Below are positions 59,557-62,919 of a DNA stretch of 62,919 bases, one piece after another (position 1 is the stretch's first letter; every line of letters starts with the position of its first letter). The position numbers and the translations under genes are program-made. The stretch comes from an uncultured Saprospiraceae bacterium (GTDB taxonomy: Bacteria > Bacteroidota > Bacteroidia > Chitinophagales > Saprospiraceae), in the NCBI GenBank assembly GCA_937980645.1, contig CALJPQ010000028.1:1-62919 (forward strand), in the 5' to 3' direction. The notes under the pieces are model-generated. The model saw nothing but the letters and a program-made list of their open reading frames with translations. It was not told where the DNA came from and did not search any database.

Positions 59557-62500
59557 TTACCGTTCGTTTTTGCTGACTACCATACGACAGCTGGTGGTCG
59601 CATGGAGCGTACGCCAGCGCAGCCAATAGACGCCGTTCGGCAACGCACTGACGTCGAGGCGCTCCGTCGCAGCAGCACCACCACCAGCAGCGACAACACG
59701 AGTGAGCACCAGATGGCCCTGGCTATCAAAGATTTCCAGTACGACATTGCCATGCAGCGTCTCTGTGTTTTCCCATCGGACATAAAGCCATTGACTCGTA
59801 GGCGTGGGCCATACGCGCACATCGGCCTGCATCAGCACCTCCTGCGCGGAGGTTACATCGGCTAGCGGCACAAGCGGCCCGCCTGAGGGCAGAGCTACCC
59901 ATAGCCCAAAAGCGTTTGTCGAGCCAGTCTGATTAGCTGCATCGAAGAACCCTGAAGCGAATACCGTTCCGGCACTTCCTGGCAGCACATTCAACGAGGC
60001 CCGGTAACGCCGGAGCACTGTAGTGTTGTCGTTGGCTGGCGTGATGCTGAGCACATACTCGGCTGCTGGCACCGTCAGGTATGGTGTGGCATCGCCAAAG
60101 GCCAAGTTGTCCGCGACGATAAAACCCAGACCAGCCACCAACACATCTACTGGCGGTGCATCGGGTGCCCCATGCACGACGGCTGCCGCAAACTGGCCGG
60201 CAGGCGCAGCAGCGAACGCCGGTTCTATACCCACCAGTTGCAGCTCTGCTGTGGGCGGCACACCCGTAAAAGCCCCCGGATTGAGCACGCCATTGACGCT
60301 GATAGCGTAGGTCTTGTCCGTCTCAAAAACAGCCAAAAATGAGCGAATAGCATCGTTGACCGACGTGCTGTTAGGCGGTGCCAGCGAGACAAGGTTGGGG
60401 AAGTTTGAAAATTGCTCGATAAAGGGCGTGGCTGTGCGGAAGGCAAAGTTGTCTACCGCCAGCACACCGTTGACGTACACATCTACCTCTGCTACTGCCG
60501 GGTCAGGTGAATTATGCACATACTGCACCCGCGCGCTGCCTACCTCGGCGAATGGAAGGAGCGGGCCGCCACCGGGCAGTGCCACCCACAGCCCAAAGGG
60601 CGCATTAGCAAAAGCATTGGCCGCCTGGACAAAACCCGACGCATACACCACCGCCGCATTGCCATCAAAGGGCTGCAGTTCGGCATAGAAGCGCGCCAAC
60701 ACAGTACTATTATCATTAGCCGGCGTGATGCCCAGCAAATAATCGCCCGTTGGCACGGGCTGATAAGGCAGCGTAGTTCCGTAGGCCAGGTCGTTAATGA
60801 AAACAGAAGGTGGCAGCCCGGCCACTATATCTACCGTCGGTGCATCGGGCGCACCGTGTTGGACGGCCAGGCTCACCGTGCCGGGTACGCTCAGCTGGAA
60901 CGCCGGCTCCAGCAGATCGAGGCGCAGAAAATCGGTGAAGCCTACGCCAGCGTAGTCGAATGGGTTCCACAATCCCGATGCCGTTACCACGTAGTTTTTG
61001 TCGTTCTCAAACGTCAGGGTGAACTCTTGTGGCGCGTCTGCGGTGTGGGCCGGCTTAATGCCGATGGTGTACGGAAGGTTGCCGCGCAGTTGAAGGAAAG
61101 GTGTAGCGGTGCGGAAGGTGAAATTATCCAATACCAGTTGCCCGTTGAGAAACACATCTACCTGGCGCAGCGTGGTATCGGGCGAATTGTGAACGATTTG
61201 CACAAAAGCACTGCGAATTTCGGGTAACGCCACCAGAGGGCCACCTGCAGGCAGCGCAGCCCACAGGCCAAACGCATTATCGGCGGTAACATTGGCCGCT
61301 TGCAAGAAGCCAGAGGCCAATACGACAGCTGCATTCACCCCAGTGTTATTGAGCGCGGTTAAAGGCGCCAGATAAGTTTTCAGCACATTCGTACTGTCGG
61401 CGCTGGCGGCAATGTTCAGCAAATAATCGGCAGCAGGTATGGCTAAGTAAGGCGTGGCCTCCGGATAGGTAATGTCATTGATGAGAGCCGTACTGATGCC
61501 TTCGGCAAAGACATCCACTGCCGGTGCATCAGGCGAGCCGTGCATGACAGCTACGCCAAAAGAGCCAACGCCACCGGGTGTGTTTGTGTACGCCGGAGAG
61601 AGGATATGCAGGTCAAAAGCCCCAGCGGGCGAAATACCCTGAAAAGCGCCAGGGTCGAGTACTCCATTGGCTACGACCACATAGCGCTCGCCGGGAGTTA
61701 GTTGAATACCAGGGAAAGTAGCGATAGCGTCACTGGCGCTCTGACTATTGGCAGGCGCCACAGCAATCGTAAGCGGGCCAAACGCATTCACTCCGACGAA
61801 CGGCGTAGCCATGCGAAAAGCAAAATCATCCACTACTTTGTCTCCATTGATGTAAATATCCACGACGGCTGCTGCCGGATCGGGCACGTTGTGGATCACC
61901 TGCACGAAGGCAGTGTTATCGCCAGAAGGCGCATAGCGAATGCCGGCTACGTAGAAATCGCTGTTGTTGCCGCTGGCCGTTAGCGTCTTGCCACCGATGC
62001 TGACCGTTCCGAAAAACTGACCAGTAGCGTAGAGCCATTGGCTGGCGGCGTCCACTACAACGGCTTGCATGTCGTCAGTGTCGCCATCAGCCGGCACACC
62101 GCCCTCGCCCTGAAACCCGATAGCCGAAACCAAATTGAAGTTAGCGTCGTGCTGCGTAAGGAAGCCACCGCCATCGCCGCCGACACTACCGGGGTAAGTA
62201 ACACCACCCAGCGTGATAGGGGCGCCTGGTGGACCAGCAGTCAGGCCGTAATAGCCCGATACAAACAGGTCAGTGCTTGTGCCTCGAACGGCATAGCCAT
62301 AATCGTTGCCCGTGCCGCCGAAAGATGCTGCACCCACCGGATTGCCATCAGCGTCGAAAGCCGCCACAAACACGTCTGTGCCCCCTGCTGAGACCAGTGT
62401 TTTGGTTCCAATGGTGGCTGTACCACTGATGTAGCCCGTCAGGTACAACAAGCCGCCTGGCCCGTAAGTGAGCGATACACCTTCGTCGGCGCCCGGACCT

Positions 62501-62919
62501 CCGAAGTTGGCCACCCATAGCCATTCACCTTGTGGGCTTAATTGGGCCAGAATGACGTCAGCGTCGCCCTGAGACGTCAGGCTGAACGGGCCAAAAGTGT
62601 ACGTGGTTGAGGCACCGGCATAACCTACCGCCCAGAAATTCCCGTCAGCGTCGAAGAGCACGTCGAAAAAGCGGTCGGCGCTGCTGCCACCGCCCGTTGC
62701 GGCCCAGTTGAATGCGCCTTCAGGTGAATACTGGGCTACAAAGGCATCCACCCCGCCCGCCGTGGGCACGGGCGGAGCGCCGGCAGCAAATACCGTGTTG
62801 TTGCCACATTGCCCTGCTACGTAGATATTGCCGTCGGGGCCTACCTGTACGCCGTAAGAGCGGTCGTCGCCGCCAATACTCTCGATCATGTTGGCCCACA
62901 ACACATTGCCGTCGTTGTC
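59557..62919 (-). CDS. Giant secreted protein with SBBP-like propeller, six DUF4397 repeats, T9SS sorting domain (5' partial)
   Basis: The frame is open to the right-hand window edge, so the N-terminus is missing (at least 1120 residues). The N-terminal visible part (about 1-330) is a beta-propeller with SBBP-type blades (DVLFDADGNFWAVGYAG, LLYLTGYISGTATIG). Then six DUF4397-type domains in three pairs follow, each with the phrase VIHN/VQHG + xPD + xxVD (IHNVPDP, MHGSPDAP, VHNSPDT, QHGAPDAP, VHNSPDP, VHGAPDAP). The C-terminus (VRVWPTPTSQWLYVRWE to CRMVVSKNER) is a T9SS type A sorting domain. Function unknown; surface or secreted. The alternating domain pairs suggest an internal duplication. 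Confidence 0.85.
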   Translation of the reverse strand, partial: DNDGNVLWANMIESIGGDDRSYGVQVGPDGNIYVAGQCGNNTVFAAGAPPVPTAGGVDAFVAQYSPEGAFNWAATGGGSSADRFFDVLFDADGNFWAVGYAGASTTYTFGPFSLTSQGDADVILAQLSPQGEWLWVANFGGPGADEGVSLTYGPGGLLYLTGYISGTATIGTKTLVSAGGTDVFVAAFDADGNPVGAASFGGTGNDYGYAVRGTSTDLFVSGYYGLTAGPPGAPITLGGVTYPGSVGGDGGGFLTQHDANFNLVSAIGFQGEGGVPADGDTDDMQAVVVDAASQWLYATGQFFGTVSIGGKTLTASGNNSDFYVAGIRYAPSGDNTAFVQVIHNVPDPAAAVVDIYINGDKVVDDFAFRMATPFVGVNAFGPLTIAVAPANSQSASDAIATFPGIQLTPGERYVVVANGVLDPGAFQGISPAGAFDLHILSPAYTNTPGGVGSFGVAVMHGSPDAPAVDVFAEGISTALINDITYPEATPYLAIPAADYLLNIAASADSTNVLKTYLAPLTALNNTGVNAAVVLASGFLQAANVTADNAFGLWAALPAGGPLVALPEIRSAFVQIVHNSPDTTLRQVDVFLNGQLVLDNFTFRTATPFLQLRGNLPYTIGIKPAHTADAPQEFTLTFENDKNYVVTASGLWNPFDYAGVGFTDFLRLDLLEPAFQLSVPGTVSLAVQHGAPDAPTVDIVAGLPPSVFINDLAYGTTLPYQPVPTGDYLLGITPANDNSTVLARFYAELQPFDGNAAVVYASGFVQAANAFANAPFGLWVALPGGGPLLPFAEVGSARVQYVHNSPDPAVAEVDVYVNGVLAVDNFAFRTATPFIEQFSNFPNLVSLAPPNSTSVNDAIRSFLAVFETDKTYAISVNGVLNPGAFTGVPPTAELQLVGIEPAFAAAPAGQFAAAVVHGAPDAPPVDVLVAGLGFIVADNLAFGDATPYLTVPAAEYVLSITPANDNTTVLRRYRASLNVLPGSAGTVFASGFFDAANQTGSTNAFGLWVALPSGGPLVPLADVTSAQEVLMQADVRVWPTPTSQWLYVRWENTETLHGNVVLEIFDSQGHLVLTRVVAAGGGAAATERLDVSALPNGVYWLRWRTLHATTSCRMVVSKNER

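Overview
The window looks like a chromosomal segment of a Gram-negative Bacteroidota, most likely the Saprospiria/Chitinophagia side of the phylum (inference; there is no 16S rRNA here). The signs are a fused LpxC-FabZ, type IX secretion (T9SS) sorting domains, SprB repeats with a gliding-type C-terminus, a PorP/SprF protein, DUF5686 and DUF4397 proteins, Bacteroidota-type sigma factors, and promoter-like TAnnTTTG -7 elements in front of several genes. Coding density is high. One tRNA (Lys, UUU) is present. I see no CRISPR array, no intact insertion sequence and no prophage.

Layout. 1-4.2 kb: a partial AAA-ATPase/nuclease-like protein, a spacer, two lipoproteins (one TraB/GumN) and a secreted beta-propeller. 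4.3-7.2 kb: lipid A genes (lpxC-fabZ, lpxA) with an orphan ABC ATPase. 7.3-15.8 kb: a tightly packed minus-strand run that reads as a sphingolipid operon: fatty-acid 2-hydroxylase-like protein, serine palmitoyltransferase, GNAT-type acyltransferase, dihydroceramide delta-4 desaturase homologue, NAD-dependent epimerase/reductase, PgpA-type phosphatase, GtrA-type membrane protein, DUF5686 protein. 16-25.5 kb: housekeeping genes (recR, usp, truA, tRNA-Lys, rbfA, nadD, a glutaryl-CoA dehydrogenase-type enzyme), then a tandem pair of OmpA-like proteins and a lipocalin-like lipoprotein. 25.5-37.2 kb: an FAD oxidoreductase, a secreted beta-helix/PKD protein, a giant protein with the architecture of animal soluble adenylyl cyclase, folC, an MFS transporter and a TPR protein.

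37.4-47.7 kb: a second unusual block. A sigma factor, a single-pass TPR protein, a secreted papain-like protease, a secreted caspase-fold protease with an EF-hand-like loop, and a PorP/SprF protein form one minus-strand operon. It diverges from a two-gene operon encoding an FN3/CARDB-like protein and an SprB-repeat adhesin. 49-59.4 kb: uronate/pectin utilisation, with uxaC-kdgK-glycerate kinase on the plus strand converging on a minus-strand operon (sigma factor, truncated anti-sigma stub, fructuronate reductase-type SDR, six-hairpin glycosidase, GH28, uxuA). A LacI regulator sits beside it, and near-identical LacI-type operators lie in front of the regulator and in front of the sigma factor. 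59.5 kb to the end: a partial giant T9SS-secreted protein with six DUF4397 repeats.

The two most interesting signals are the sphingolipid operon, whose desaturase and hydroxylase carry the signature motifs of the eukaryotic ceramide-modifying enzymes DEGS and FA2H, and the sigma-factor/TPR/papain/caspase operon. All functions are inferred from motifs read by eye. No database search or structure prediction was run.
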